Below, piece after piece: positions 18,100 to 27,326 of a DNA stretch of 46,389 nucleotides. Position numbers and translations under genes: made by a program. Within the stretch, counting starts at the first letter, position 1. Every line of letters starts with the position of its first letter. The DNA is from a gamma proteobacterium symbiont of Taylorina sp. Its GTDB lineage: Bacteria; Pseudomonadota; Gammaproteobacteria; GRL18. Below the pieces are notes generated by a model that saw nothing but the letters and a program-made list of their open reading frames with translations, was not told the DNA's origin and searched no databases. The stretch is from assembly GCA_025655455.1 (NCBI GenBank), contig JAHXIV010000002.1:1-46389 (forward strand), in the 5' to 3' direction.

Positions 18100-18409
18100 T
18101 TTTATATACCCTCAGTACATGTAAAGCATGACCTTAGTATGACCATAAACTGGGGGTGTTGTTTCTATACTATAGCCGGTGCGCATTTGATACCAGATCC
18201 TAAAAATGCAATTGGTCAAGTTATCAATAATAATAATAATTGATTATGTGAAACCGCCACAAAATTTTATGAACTCAAGTACAAATTATATTGAAAAACT
18301 ACTATGCTAGATGTCAGGAGTGGTTATCAGTATATGAAAGAGGCATTAATGAACAAAAATACAGTGAAAAAGAAACCGACAGTAAAACCGACAGTAAATC
18401 AATAGAATT
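18100..18409. other. Right-end non-coding region with two candidate arm sites
   Basis: No gene is supported. Arm-like sequences GAAACCGACAG (18372-18382) and AAAACCGACAG (18384-18394) match the three at the left end. CCATAAACTGGGGG at about 18142 matches the candidate origin region, and ACTCAAGTACAA at about 18273 matches one at about 14741. Confidence 0.6.
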
Positions 18410-18447
18410 AAAAAAGGCTCTGAGGAGGTTAATCTCTCAAAGCCTTA
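18410..18447 (-). terminator. tRNA-Asn terminator
   Basis: On the minus strand, AAGGCTTTGAGAG and CTCAGAGCCTT form a stem followed by six T, just behind the tRNA 3' end. A copy with a longer loop lies at the left end of the element, since part of it belongs to the attachment repeat. Confidence 0.85.
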
Positions 18448-18501
18448 TGGTGTTTGGCTCCCCAAGTATGATTCGAACATACGACCAAGTGATTAACAGT
18501 C
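18433..18501. repeat. attR of the tRNA-Asn element
   Basis: Identical to 9791-9859. Here the repeat completes the intact tRNA-Asn gene, so the tRNA stays functional after integration. Confidence 0.95.
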
Positions 18502-18529
18502 ACCTACTCTACCGCTGAGCTATTGGGGA
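18455..18529 (-). tRNA. tRNA-Asn(GTT)
   Basis: 75 bases including an encoded CCA. The acceptor strands TCCCCAA and TTGGGGA pair fully, the discriminator base is G, the anticodon loop reads CTGTTAA (anticodon GTT), and the T loop is TTCGAAT. The 3' half is supplied by the integrated element. Confidence 0.95.
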
Positions 18530-18566
18530 ATAGTTGTTGTTGTTCTCTGTGAAAGCAACGAGACAT

Positions 18567-18594
18567 ATTTTATGCATTTTGATGTTAAAGTCAA
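18567..18594 (-). promoter_or_regulatory. Promoter of tRNA-Asn
   Basis: On the minus strand TTGACT (18594-18589) and TAAAAT (18572-18567) are separated by 16 bases, a near-consensus sigma70 promoter about 38 bases before the tRNA. Confidence 0.6.
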
Positions 18595-18816
18595 GCAAAC
18601 ATTATCAATAAAAATTTTTTTTTGCTGATTATAATAATTATTTACTTATTAGTATTCCAGGAGGGGATTTTACACTATGTTGTTTTGTCTCATTGTCATT
18701 ATTTATATTTTATAGCAAAACTTTGAACTAGTTTGAAAAAAAAAAATAATTTCTTCCAGACTGGAAACAATTAGTCTAAACTTAATATAATCAAACTGTT
18801 GCAAATGAAGAATGAT

Positions 18817-19980
18817 ATGAGTAAATTTAAAAATATAGGTAGTGTTCAAAGCAAGGAAAATAAAGACAATAATGACTACGATGAGCTAAAAACAGAATTT
18901 AATTCTTTTTTAATCAATGCTCATGATAATCAACAAAAATTAGACCGTTTTGAAAAAATTGAATTTAAATTAATGGCGGCAGAATCCATTAATGATGTGT
19001 TGTTAATTTTAAGAGATGATTATTTAAAATTATTTAATCTGGATAGTAGTTCTCTGGTGCTTGATGATCATGACCTATCCATACAAAAATTAATTCCGGA
19101 CGAATTTCATAAAAAATCAAAGAAGAAGTTCTTATCCTTATTCCATACCCCGATGGATTTAAATAAATTACAGTTTTTACCGGAAAAAATTACTACGGGT
19201 GCTTATCAATCGATTAAACATCGTTGGTTGATGTACAATCCTGAGATTAAATCTATTGCCATTCTGCCATTAATCCGTCGTGGAAAAACCATTGGTATTT
19301 TCTGCTGTGGCAGCAATGATCCACTGCGTTTTCAGGTGCATGCGGGTTGTGATTTTCTACAGCGATTATCCTTTATAATGGCTGTTTGTATAGAAAATGC
19401 GCTAAACCTGGAAATACTGAAACAAAGTTCACTGATGGATCCTCTGACTCAGGTACATAATAGACGTTTCTTTGATCAGCGTCTGCCTGAGGAATTAACT
19501 CGAAGAGATCGTAATCATGCTGCGATTTCCTGTATTTTTCTTGATATTGATCTTTTTAAATCAGTAAATGACAATTATGGCCATGGTGTTGGAGATGATG
19601 TTTTATGCCAGGTGGCAAAAAGAATTCAGACTGTTTTAAGAACTCATGATATTCTGGCTCGTTATGGAGGAGAAGAATTTGTTGCCCTGTTACCGGAAAC
19701 GCCCAACGAAGAGGCACTATTGGTTGCTCAACGTATTGTTGCTGCAGTTAATAAAACTCCTGTCGCCATTGGGAAAAATGTCATCCTGAAAATATCCTTA
19801 TCAGCCGGTGTTTCAACATTGATGACCAATGACTGTTATGAAGATATTCAAGAATTAGGCAGAAAATTACTTTCGACGGCAGATCAAGCTTTGTATGATG
19901 CAAAAGAACAGGGCAGAAATAGAGCGATTAATGCTGGTTTACTGGTTTTAAGTGATGTAGCACAATGCTCTTCAATGTAA
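18817..19980 (+). CDS. GAF/DUF484-like diguanylate cyclase
   Basis: 387 residues from the ATG at 18817, which has TGAAGA at good spacing; ATG 18805 and TTG 18799 are in-frame alternatives. Residues about 45-205 form a GAF-type sensory domain like that of DUF484 proteins. The rest is a GGDEF domain with DPLTQVHNRRFF, FLDIDLFKSVND and the active-site GGEEF (284-288), so it should make cyclic di-GMP from two GTP. The RTHD motif five residues before GGEEF is a proper inhibitory I-site, so product feedback is expected. There is no membrane segment: a cytosolic sensor of unknown ligand. Core-genome gene next to tRNA-Asn, not part of the element. Confidence 0.9.
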   Translation: MSKFKNIGSVQSKENKDNNDYDELKTEFNSFLINAHDNQQKLDRFEKIEFKLMAAESINDVLLILRDDYLKLFNLDSSSLVLDDHDLSIQKLIPDEFHKKSKKKFLSLFHTPMDLNKLQFLPEKITTGAYQSIKHRWLMYNPEIKSIAILPLIRRGKTIGIFCCGSNDPLRFQVHAGCDFLQRLSFIMAVCIENALNLEILKQSSLMDPLTQVHNRRFFDQRLPEELTRRDRNHAAISCIFLDIDLFKSVNDNYGHGVGDDVLCQVAKRIQTVLRTHDILARYGGEEFVALLPETPNEEALLVAQRIVAAVNKTPVAIGKNVILKISLSAGVSTLMTNDCYEDIQELGRKLLSTADQALYDAKEQGRNRAINAGLLVLSDVAQCSSM

Positions 19981-20096
19981 TCCATATATTATTATTGGAT
20001 AAATATTCAACAAAAATAATATAAAATATGTTAAATTATGTACTAGTTCACATTTTACCCACTTTATTCTAATTATTAACAAGACAATACCATCAA

Positions 20097-20612
20097 ATGA
20101 TGAATCAGCAGAATATAGACAATGCCCATTCAGTCGATGTTTTGATGTTACAGGCAAGACAACTGGCCGCCAATTATCGCCGCACTACGGGCAAAACACT
20201 TACCGGTGTTAGCGGAGAGCTTTCAGTTTATGATGCCATTCGTTTACTTCATTTAATTCCCGCACCTGATCAAATTGGTTTTGAAGCCATTGGTACTCAG
20301 CAGTCAGGTGATCTGGAAGGTGATAAAATTCAGATTAAAGCTCGTACCATTTTTAGCGATTCAAAAAATAAAAATGCCCAGCGTATTGGCCAACTCAAGA
20401 TGGAGCAGAATTGGGATAGTGTAGTTTTAGTCCTGATGGATGATGATTATGAACCTTTTGAAATTTATGATATCGATCGGGCAACGCTGTCGGATAATGT
20501 TCTGACTCCAGGCAGTAAAAAAGCCAAGAAAGGTGCCATGACAGTTGCTCGCTTTAAGAAAATCGCCACACTTTCCTGGAGTCGTGAATGGGCAAATGAA
20601 ACAAGTCTATGA
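20097..20612 (+). CDS. Conserved hypothetical protein upstream of tsaB, possible nuclease-like fold
   Basis: 171 residues, no signal or membrane segment. The middle holds SGVSGELSVYDAIRLL-like and GDLEGDKIQIKART segments; an acidic residue followed by QIK is reminiscent of the PD-(D/E)XK nuclease core (E...D...QxK), but this is a resemblance only. Then come WDSVVLVLMDDDYEPFEIYDI and a basic C-terminus. The stop overlaps the tsaB start (ATGA), so both are probably translated from one mRNA. No ribosome-binding site is clear before its own ATG pair. I would annotate it as conserved hypothetical. Confidence 0.65.
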   Translation: MMNQQNIDNAHSVDVLMLQARQLAANYRRTTGKTLTGVSGELSVYDAIRLLHLIPAPDQIGFEAIGTQQSGDLEGDKIQIKARTIFSDSKNKNAQRIGQLKMEQNWDSVVLVLMDDDYEPFEIYDIDRATLSDNVLTPGSKKAKKGAMTVARFKKIATLSWSREWANETSL

Positions 20613-21370
20613 AAATACTTGCCCTTGAAACCTCAACCAATGCCTGCTCGGTGGCTTTAGTTGATGGGCAACAGCAGGATTATTCCTGTATAGAACGTTT
20701 TGAAATTGCTCCGAGAAAGCATACACAACTCATTTTACCCATGATTGATTCTGTTCTGAAAGAAGTTGGACTGGATATTAGTCAAATTGATACCCTGGCT
20801 TTTGGTCGTGGACCAGGTGCTTTTACCGGTGTTCGTATAGGTATAGGCGTCATTCAGGCACTTTCCTATGGTGCTGGTATTCCAGTCGCTCAAATATCTT
20901 CTTTGGCTGCTATTGCGCAACGAGCCTACAATCAAACTAATATACAAACACAGCAGCAGACAAAAAAAATACTGGTGGCCAGTGATGCTCGAATGAAAGA
21001 AATTTATTTTTCCGCTTATGAACCATTGCACGAGTCAATGATGTATATCGGTAGTGAAGTGGTAATGAAACCAGAAAATCTGGTGGAGTTTTTAGTTCAG
21101 CAGTCCATCGTCATTGATAAGCAATGTATTATTGTCGGCAGTGGATGGTCAGAATATTCACAGCAGCTTTCTCAAATTTCAGTACAATGCAGCATGGCAA
21201 TGTTTGATGACTCACCCTCTAATGATAATGGCATTTATCCCCATGCTGCTGATATTGCTTTTCTGGCCTTTGAGGAAATAAAAAATCAATGTCTGGTTAG
21301 TGCAGAAAATGTAACACCTGTTTACTTAAGAAATAATGTTGCCAAAAAGAGAACTATAAATATTAAATAA
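20609..21370 (+). CDS. tsaB: tRNA threonylcarbamoyladenosine biosynthesis protein TsaB
   Basis: 253 residues (E. coli TsaB 231). The ASKHA-fold N-terminus is typical: ILALETSTNACSVAL, then PRKHTQLILPMID, FGRGPGAFTGVRIGIG and PVAQISSLAAIAQ. TsaB binds TsaD and TsaE in the complex that transfers the threonylcarbamoyl group to A37 of ANN-decoding tRNAs, among them the tRNA-Asn 2 kb away. TsaB lacks catalytic metal ligands and acts as a scaffold. It overlaps the upstream gene by four bases and is convergent with purT. Confidence 0.93.
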   Translation: MKILALETSTNACSVALVDGQQQDYSCIERFEIAPRKHTQLILPMIDSVLKEVGLDISQIDTLAFGRGPGAFTGVRIGIGVIQALSYGAGIPVAQISSLAAIAQRAYNQTNIQTQQQTKKILVASDARMKEIYFSAYEPLHESMMYIGSEVVMKPENLVEFLVQQSIVIDKQCIIVGSGWSEYSQQLSQISVQCSMAMFDDSPSNDNGIYPHAADIAFLAFEEIKNQCLVSAENVTPVYLRNNVAKKRTINIK

Positions 21371-21377
21371 AATATTT

Positions 21378-21406
21378 ATAAAACAATAAGATATTATTGT
21401 TTTATA
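21378..21406. terminator. Bidirectional AT-rich hairpin between tsaB and purT
   Basis: ATAAAACAATA pairs with TATTGTTTTAT around a short loop. It sits midway between the two convergent genes and could end both transcripts. Confidence 0.6.
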
Positions 21407-21444
21407 TAAATAATATTGACTATTGTCTCTGGGTTTTTACTACT

Positions 21445-22623
21445 CTATAATTGAATTGAGATTGCTTTAGAAGAATTATTGGCCTTATGTCGGGCTTCTT
21501 CAATTGAATCACCTAATGCCAGAGCAACGCCCATTCGACGTTGAGTTTTTACTTTTGGTTTGCCAAATAATCTGAGTTGAGTATCCGGTTCTGCTAAAGC
21601 TTTTTCTACATTTTTAAATTCTACCTGAGAAGATTCTCCATTGACCAGAATGACAGAAGATGCACTGAATCCATATTGACGAATTGCCGGAATGGGTAAA
21701 CCCAAAATAGCACGGGCATGTAAAGCAAATTCAGATAAATCCTGCGAGATTAAGGTAACCAGACCGGTATCATGAGGACGTGGTGATACTTCACTAAAAT
21801 AAACATCATCATCCTTAATAAATAATTCTACGCCAAATAATCCCCAGCCACCCAGGCTGTCAGTTATTTTCTGAGCGATTTGAATAGATTTTTTTCGGAT
21901 CTTATTACTCATTAATTGCGGCTGCCAGGACTCACGATAATCCCCGTTGGTTTGCTTGTGGCCGATGGGTTCACAAAATGATGTGCCGTTTACATGGCGA
22001 ATGGTGAGTAAGGTAATTTCATAATCAAACTCAACAAAACCTTCAATAATGACTTTTCCTTCACCACTACGGCCGCCTTCCTGAGCGTATTGCCAGGTTT
22101 TTTCTATATCGGCTTCACAATGTATTGTACTTTGTCCCTTGCCTGAGGAACTCATAATAGGTTTGACCACACAGGGAATTCCAATACGTTTAACAGCCTG
22201 TAAATAATCCTCTTTAGTCTGAGCAAATTCAAAGGCTGATGTTTTGATCCCCAGTTCTTCAGCGGCCAGTCGCCGGATACCCTCACGATTCATTGTTAGA
22301 TTAGCAGCACGGGCGGTCGGAATAATATTAAAGCCTTCCTGTTCTAATTCAAGTAGTGTTTCTGTTGCGATGGCCTCAATTTCAGGGACAATATAATGGG
22401 GTTTCTCCAGCTCAATAATTTGACGTAATGCGTTTCCATCAAGCATATTAATTACATGAGAACGATGAGCGAGCTGCATTGCCGGTGCATCTTTATAACG
22501 ATCGATGACAATCACTTCTATGCCCAGACGCTGCAATTCAATGACTACTTCTTTGGCCAGTTCACCGCCACCGCAGAAAAGAACACGAGTGCCGGAAGAG
22601 GATAAAGGTGTTCCAATTTTCAT
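21445..22623 (-). CDS. purT: Formate-dependent phosphoribosylglycinamide formyltransferase PurT
   Basis: 392 residues, the same length as E. coli PurT. ATP-grasp enzyme that forms formylglycinamide ribonucleotide from GAR, formate and ATP in purine synthesis. Visible marks: [22 protein letters not shown] at the N-terminus, [23 protein letters not shown], the [12 protein letters not shown] phosphate-binding loop, [11 protein letters not shown], and the VELF...[14 protein letters not shown] metal-binding region. The ATG at 22623 has a GGGACT sequence before it. It is followed downstream by convergent tsaB; mutS lies 51 bases upstream on the same strand, so the two may share a transcript. Confidence 0.96.
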   Translation of the reverse strand: MKIGTPLSSSGTRVLFCGGGELAKEVVIELQRLGIEVIVIDRYKDAPAMQLAHRSHVINMLDGNALRQIIELEKPHYIVPEIEAIATETLLELEQEGFNIIPTARAANLTMNREGIRRLAAEELGIKTSAFEFAQTKEDYLQAVKRIGIPCVVKPIMSSSGKGQSTIHCEADIEKTWQYAQEGGRSGEGKVIIEGFVEFDYEITLLTIRHVNGTSFCEPIGHKQTNGDYRESWQPQLMSNKIRKKSIQIAQKITDSLGGWGLFGVELFIKDDDVYFSEVSPRPHDTGLVTLISQDLSEFALHARAILGLPIPAIRQYGFSASSVILVNGESSQVEFKNVEKALAEPDTQLRLFGKPKVKTQRRMGVALALGDSIEEARHKANNSSKAISIQL

Positions 22624-22674
22624 ATTAAGTCCCTGTTTAAGTATGTTCTGTAACCAATTGAATATAATTGATTA

Positions 22675-25293
22675 TTATTGCTCTGTTGATAGTTTTTCTT
22701 TAAGTTGATAAATTATTTCCAGAGCTTCCCTGGGTGATAAATTGTCCGGATTAACTGTATCCAGTAAGTGAATTAATTCACTTTGAGCTTTAGTCATATT
22801 GCTGTTCTCAATACTTGATTCCAGAGATTGTTGACTAATGCTATTATTCTCTATGGCTGAATTTTTCTTCTCATTTTCCAAGGCTGAAAGTTTAATTTTA
22901 GCCATTTGAATGACTTCTGCCGGTACACCGGCCAAAGCAGCAACCTGTATGCCGTAGCTTTGACTGGCATGACCATCTTTTACCTGATGCATAAAGACAA
23001 TTTTATCGCCATGTTCAATTGCATCCAGGTGTACATTAACAATGGCATCAAACATTTCAGGCAGGTGTGTCAACTCAAAATAATGTGTAGCAAATAGAGT
23101 AAATGCACGACTATTACTGGCCAGATAATGTGCCGAGGCATAGGCAAGAGACAGGCCGTCATAGGTACTGGTGCCGCGGCCAATTTCATCCATTAATACC
23201 AGACTGTATGGTGTAGCATTGTGTAAGATATTGGCAGTTTCAGTCATTTCAACCATGAAAGTAGAGCGTCCGCCAGCCAGATCATCGGATGCACCAATGC
23301 GGGTAAATATACGGTCAACGGAACCAAACTGAGCAGATTCAGCAGGGACATAACAACCAATATGAGCCATCAGTGTTAATAATGCGGCCTGACGCATATA
23401 GGTTGATTTTCCACCCATATTAGGTCCCGTTATTAATAACATACGGCGCTCATTATTCAGCTCAATATCATTTGCAACAAAGGGGTTATCCTGAATGTTT
23501 TCAACCACAGGATGGCGGCTTTGTTTGATTAACAAACAGGGATCTGATTTAAGTTGAGGTTTGCACCATTGCTGGCTGAATGCACGCTCAGAAAAATTGC
23601 ATAATACATCGAGTTCACATAAGGCTTCGGCACTGGCCTGTATGGGTTTTAAAAAAGGGTACAAGTGATCAAATAGATCATCGTAGAGCCTTTTCTCCCG
23701 AGCCAGTGCCTTTTCATTGGCACTGAGTACTTTATCCTCAAATTCTTTTAATTCCGGTGTGATATAGCGTTCATTTGATTTGAGAGTTTGTCTGCGTTGA
23801 TAGTTGTCAGGTACCTGATTAGAATGAGCTCGACTGACTTCAATATAATAGCCGTGAACACGATTATAATTGACTTTAAGTGTGGATATACCACTACGTT
23901 CTCTTTCTTTGATTTCCAGATCAATAAGAAACTGATTGGCATTTTTTTGAATATTGCGCAATTCATCCAGCTGTCTATCATAACCGGGTGCAATAACACC
24001 GCCATCACGAATGAGTACAGGAGGATTTTCAATAATGGCACAATTTAATAAACCATACTGTTCCGGAAAAACAGCAATGGTTTTTGCCAGTTGTTTAATA
24101 TGAGGATCGATGATGCCCAGTAGTTCACTTTGTATGAGAGGATAGAGACTCAGAGAATTTTTAAGTCGTTCAAAATCTCTGGGGCGTGCGGTTCTTAAAG
24201 CAACACGAGATAAGATCCGTTCGATATCTCCCACTTGTTTAAGCAGGCTCTGAAGGGCTTCGTATTGATTATCAATTAAGAGCTGTTCAATGCTCTGATA
24301 ACGCTTCCTGAGTAACATGTGATCACGTAAGGGACGATTTAACCAGCGCCCCAGTAAGCGACTGCCCATTGCGCTTGATGTTTTATCAATAACAGCCATT
24401 AAAGTATGCTCTTTATTACCATTAATAGCTGAATCTATTTCAAGATTGCGTCGACTGATGGTATCTAAAATGATTGCAGTGTCATGTTGTTCAGGTTTTA
24501 AACTATGAATATGGGGCAGGGCGGTACGCTGTGTGTTTTGTACATATTGTAATAGACAGCCGGCAGCACTGATGGCGCTATGAAAATCTTCACAGCCAAA
24601 GCCCTGTAAATCCTGTGTTTCAAATTGTTGATTAAGGTTTTGTCGGGCAGACTGTTCGTCAAACCACCAGTCAACCTGTTCTGAAAAAGTGGTTTGTTTG
24701 CCTAACTGCTGCTGCAATTGTTTTTTGAAAGCAGTGTTTTCGGCTAATAATAACTCTGATGGCTTATGACGTTCTAATTCAGATTGTAAAGCTTCCAGAG
24801 TGTCCAGCTCAGCAATAGAAAATCGGCCGCTGGTGAGATCAAGAACGGCCAGACCAAAGGATTTATCATAATAGACAGAGGCTAATAAATTATCTTTTCT
24901 ATCATCGAGTAAACTATCTTCAGTGATGGTTCCAGGGGTAATAATCCTGACCACCTTTCTTTCTACAGGACCTTTTGAAGTTGCCGGATCACCAATCTGT
25001 TCACAAATTGCAACAGATTGATTCAGCTTAACCAGTTTGCTTAAGTAATTATCAACTGCATGATAGGGCAGACCGGCCATAGGAATGGGTTCACCATTAG
25101 AACGTCCTCGTGCAGTTAATAATAGATCAAGTAACTGAGATGCTTTTTTTGCATCGTCAAAAAACATTTCGTAAAAATCTCCCATACGGTAAAAAACCAG
25201 CATATTGGGAAATTCTGATTTTATTTTCAGATATTGAACCATCATTGGGGTGTGGGTGTTTTTTAAGTCTTTGTTTTTGCTGTTATTTGTCAT
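22675..25293 (-). CDS. mutS: DNA mismatch repair protein MutS, 5' end supplied by a mobile element
   Basis: 872 residues (E. coli 853). It binds mismatches and starts mismatch repair. The mismatch-wedge motif is F40-Y41-E42 in [10 protein letters not shown]; the ATPase has GPNMGGKST (about 620-630), [12 protein letters not shown] and FATHYFELT; the last residues form the usual helical tail. Codons 13-19 (HTPMMV) coincide with the 18-bp attachment core of the element on the right (25238-25255). Residues 1-13 ([13 protein letters not shown]) and everything upstream therefore belong to the element, including the promoter. A different 5' end (MKSTNNKPS, then HTPMMV) lies at 40758-40801. The gene is intact, but its transcription depends on element DNA. 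The start at 25293 is inferred from the ATG; no strong ribosome-binding site is seen. Confidence 0.95.
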   Translation of the reverse strand: MTNNSKNKDLKNTHTPMMVQYLKIKSEFPNMLVFYRMGDFYEMFFDDAKKASQLLDLLLTARGRSNGEPIPMAGLPYHAVDNYLSKLVKLNQSVAICEQIGDPATSKGPVERKVVRIITPGTITEDSLLDDRKDNLLASVYYDKSFGLAVLDLTSGRFSIAELDTLEALQSELERHKPSELLLAENTAFKKQLQQQLGKQTTFSEQVDWWFDEQSARQNLNQQFETQDLQGFGCEDFHSAISAAGCLLQYVQNTQRTALPHIHSLKPEQHDTAIILDTISRRNLEIDSAINGNKEHTLMAVIDKTSSAMGSRLLGRWLNRPLRDHMLLRKRYQSIEQLLIDNQYEALQSLLKQVGDIERILSRVALRTARPRDFERLKNSLSLYPLIQSELLGIIDPHIKQLAKTIAVFPEQYGLLNCAIIENPPVLIRDGGVIAPGYDRQLDELRNIQKNANQFLIDLEIKERERSGISTLKVNYNRVHGYYIEVSRAHSNQVPDNYQRRQTLKSNERYITPELKEFEDKVLSANEKALAREKRLYDDLFDHLYPFLKPIQASAEALCELDVLCNFSERAFSQQWCKPQLKSDPCLLIKQSRHPVVENIQDNPFVANDIELNNERRMLLITGPNMGGKSTYMRQAALLTLMAHIGCYVPAESAQFGSVDRIFTRIGASDDLAGGRSTFMVEMTETANILHNATPYSLVLMDEIGRGTSTYDGLSLAYASAHYLASNSRAFTLFATHYFELTHLPEMFDAIVNVHLDAIEHGDKIVFMHQVKDGHASQSYGIQVAALAGVPAEVIQMAKIKLSALENEKKNSAIENNSISQQSLESSIENSNMTKAQSELIHLLDTVNPDNLSPREALEIIYQLKEKLSTEQ
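25238..25255. repeat. attL core within mutS
   Basis: 18 bases identical to 40758-40775. On the coding strand it encodes HTPMMV, the conserved N-terminal segment of MutS. The flanks diverge at once on both sides of the core. Confidence 0.85.
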
Positions 25294-25372
25294 ATAAGTG
25301 TTTGTTTTATAAGTATATTATAGTGTTTGTGAATTATCTCTGTTTATCCCTATTTATCACTAAATACCCCAT

Positions 25373-25404
25373 CAACACAATAAAAAAGGTAGGTAAATGG
25401 GTAA
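25373..25404. repeat. Element end repeat, left (partner 40673-40704)
   Basis: A 32-base unit ending GGTAGGTAAATGGGTAA. It matches 40673-40704 in the same orientation at 30 of 32 bases. It lies 117 bases inside the left core; the partner lies 53 bases inside the right core. Probably an integrase arm or excision-protein site. Confidence 0.65.
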
Positions 25405-25466
25405 GTGAAAATAGACCTCTAAAGCCTGTATTATCTCATTGTATCCTTGTGCGTCACTCAATAAAG

Positions 25467-25527
25467 GTGTAATATTACACACACCTATGAAAAAAAGCCC
25501 CAAATATCATCAAATATCTGAGGCTTT
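25467..25527. promoter_or_regulatory. Perfect palindrome and hairpin between mutS and the integrase operon
   Basis: GTGTAATATTACAC (25467-25480) is a perfect 14-base palindrome, a likely operator. It is followed by a hairpin, AAAGCC/GGCTTT (25494-25527), with a run of A on its left side, which makes it a minus-strand terminator. That would insulate mutS from element transcripts entering from the right. Both lie between the divergent mutS and integrase-side genes. Confidence 0.5.
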
Positions 25528-25556
25528 ACCACTAATTGATATATGAGGTATCAATA

Positions 25557-25838
25557 ATGGCTAATGACAATTCTACTATCTTGCCTGCAAGAGTAAAAGA
25601 TATTACTGGACAAAAATTCGGTAGATTAGTTGTCACAGGCTTTTCACATCAATCTAAAGAAAAAACAGGAAACAGATCTCATTGGTATTGCTTATGCAAT
25701 CCACCAAGCAAAAAATATTCAATAGATCGAATAGATAATGATGGAAATTATGAGCCGTCAAATTGTCGTTGGGCAACAATCACAGAACAACAAAACAATA
25801 GAGCTTATTGCAAAGGTGGTAAAAATGAATACGACTAA
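25557..25838 (+). CDS. Internally shortened HNH-endonuclease-like protein
   Basis: 93 residues from the ATG at 25557 (GAGG upstream). Residues 14-47 resemble the N-terminus of phage HNH-type proteins ([11 protein letters not shown] ... WYCLC), and residues 48-75 resemble their C-terminus ([21 protein letters not shown]). The middle part present in relatives (about 80 residues, with a CGGRGI/YERW-like block) is missing, so the catalytic His-Asn-His set is probably incomplete. Its 3' end overlaps the integrase start by 14 bases. The first seven residues (MANDNST) resemble the first seven of the decayed related integrase at 41012 (MASPNST), which suggests that the HNH sequence was inserted into an integrase 5' end. 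Confidence 0.6.
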   Translation: MANDNSTILPARVKDITGQKFGRLVVTGFSHQSKEKTGNRSHWYCLCNPPSKKYSIDRIDNDGNYEPSNCRWATITEQQNNRAYCKGGKNEYD

Positions 25839-27228
25839 CAAACCACTGACCGTTAGTGCAATTAATGGTATGAAGCCAGGGGATGATCTTAAAGATTCTG
25901 GTGAGAATACCGGCCTAAGAGTAAATAGCGATCAGTCTGGCGTAAAAAAATTTTATTACAGATATAACAGTCCAATAATTAAAGGCAATAAAAAACGGGT
26001 CGCCATTGGTGTATTTGTTAAGGCTGTTATTGATGAAAATCTGGAACCGTTTCTGGGTGAAAAACTATTAGGGCTTGCTGCAGCACGACAAATCTTAGCT
26101 GGATTAAAGGCTGAACGGAAATCCGGTATTTGCCCTGCCACCCGATTAGAGAAAGAAAAAGCTGAACGGTTATCTCTGGAAGCAAGTACCAGGCTATCAG
26201 TTCATCTAATGGTTGAAGCTTATCTTTCACAATACATTGAAGATCATAAATCTTTTGATGGTAAGTTGATTGCTGGTGCAAGAAAAGTAAAAGGGCAGAA
26301 GGAGACCAGACGAACACTAGAAGCTGTTACCGGCAAAGACAAGCCGACTGAATTTGGCAGACGGCTCGCCAGTGATATTACTCATGTTGATATTAAAAAC
26401 CTTATTACCAGCATTCTTGCTAATGGTACGCCAGTTCAAGCAGGTAGGGTATTAGGAGAGCTGAATTTAGCATTTAATTATGTTATCGGCAGACCAGAAC
26501 CCATTAAGGGCATACCACATCATCAGTGGCAAGAATATCTCCCTGAATCTCATGTTAATCCATGCCTCCAGGCAAAACAATACTTTCAAAATAAGAAGAT
26601 TAAGTTTTCTCCAAAGAAAGGGGATAGATACCTGTCTGATAAGGAAATTGTAAAATTACTTGAATGGCTGCCTGGTTCAAAGTTTTCTCCCATAGTTCGG
26701 CATACATTAATGATAGTGCTTCTAACTGGTGTTCGTTCTGGTGAAGCGATTGCAGCAAGAAAGGATGGGTTTGATTTAGATAAAGGTTCTTGGTTGCATG
26801 ATACAAAAATGGGTTTCAAACAAAACACACAGTTATCAATTCAGGCTATTGAATACATCAGGCCAATTTTAAACAATCCAAATAATATTACCGAATATTT
26901 ACTGCCATCGAGTCGTTCAGGATTACCTTTATGGCAGAAACAATTATCTGAACAAGCATGGCAATTAAAGAGTAAAGGTTTGATGCCAGATATTGAACAT
27001 TGGACAGCACATGATTTAAGACGTACTTGTAGAACTGGATTATCAAAGCTTGGTTGTCCTGGTGAAATAGCAGAAGCGGTATTAGGACATACTAAAGGTG
27101 GAATTGAAGGTGTTTATAATTTATATGAATATGAGGCTGAATGTAAAATCTGGTTGCAGAACTGGGCTGATCATATTGATGTGCTGATGGGTAAAGTTAC
27201 AAATGTAGTTTCAATAAAAAGGGCATAA
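25825..27228 (+). CDS. Tyrosine recombinase / integrase of the mutS element
   Basis: 467 residues from the ATG at 25825 (AAAGGTGG before it); an upstream extension of the frame runs inside the HNH-like gene and is less likely. The N-terminus resembles the P4-type arm-binding fold ([21 protein letters not shown]). Catalytic residues: R304 in [10 protein letters not shown]396 and R399 in [10 protein letters not shown]422 in LGHTKGG and nucleophile Y431 in [11 protein letters not shown]. It should recombine the 18-bp core inside mutS. It is unlike the integrase at 10056 outside the catalytic boxes. It lies 0.57 kb from the left core. Confidence 0.92.
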   Translation: MNTTNKPLTVSAINGMKPGDDLKDSGENTGLRVNSDQSGVKKFYYRYNSPIIKGNKKRVAIGVFVKAVIDENLEPFLGEKLLGLAAARQILAGLKAERKSGICPATRLEKEKAERLSLEASTRLSVHLMVEAYLSQYIEDHKSFDGKLIAGARKVKGQKETRRTLEAVTGKDKPTEFGRRLASDITHVDIKNLITSILANGTPVQAGRVLGELNLAFNYVIGRPEPIKGIPHHQWQEYLPESHVNPCLQAKQYFQNKKIKFSPKKGDRYLSDKEIVKLLEWLPGSKFSPIVRHTLMIVLLTGVRSGEAIAARKDGFDLDKGSWLHDTKMGFKQNTQLSIQAIEYIRPILNNPNNITEYLLPSSRSGLPLWQKQLSEQAWQLKSKGLMPDIEHWTAHDLRRTCRTGLSKLGCPGEIAEAVLGHTKGGIEGVYNLYEYEAECKIWLQNWADHIDVLMGKVTNVVSIKRA

Positions 27229-27241
27229 GATTTAAAGAATT

Positions 27242-27293
27242 AGCCAGGTATAGGGTATGAAATCTATGACACGTCATCATTGTTTGCCTGGCT
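27242..27293 (+). other. Long-loop hairpin after the integrase
   Basis: AGCCAGG (27242-27248) pairs with CCTGGCT (27287-27293) around a 38-base loop. Plan and position match the hairpin behind the integrase at 11337-11395, though the sequence differs and no T run follows directly. Confidence 0.5.
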
Positions 27294-27326
27294 TCCTAAT
27301 TTTTGACGTTTATCTTGGACGAAGAG

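Larger units (their letters stand above)
9791..18501. mobile_element. P4-like integrative element in tRNA-Asn
   Basis: About 8.6 kb bounded by identical 69-bp direct repeats (9791-9859, 18433-18501) that contain the 3' half of tRNA-Asn and the tRNA terminator. The integrase sits beside the left repeat. Candidate arm sites (GAAACCGACAG) occur inside both ends. Content: integrase, a gene of unknown function also found next to the integrase of the second element, AlpA, primase, RepA-type helicase, a long non-coding region, a FecR-type cargo gene and a serine resolvase. There are no structural phage genes. This is the usual plan of P4-like satellites and small integrative elements. Confidence 0.9.

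Noticed and set aside
18291..18518. Plus-strand frame running over the arm sites and tRNA-Asn
   Set aside because: It reads through a terminator, the attachment repeat and the antisense of a tRNA; a chance frame.
25110..25472. Plus-strand frame opposite the mutS start
   Set aside because: Antisense to conserved mutS codons and the control region; shows no family pattern or ribosome-binding site.
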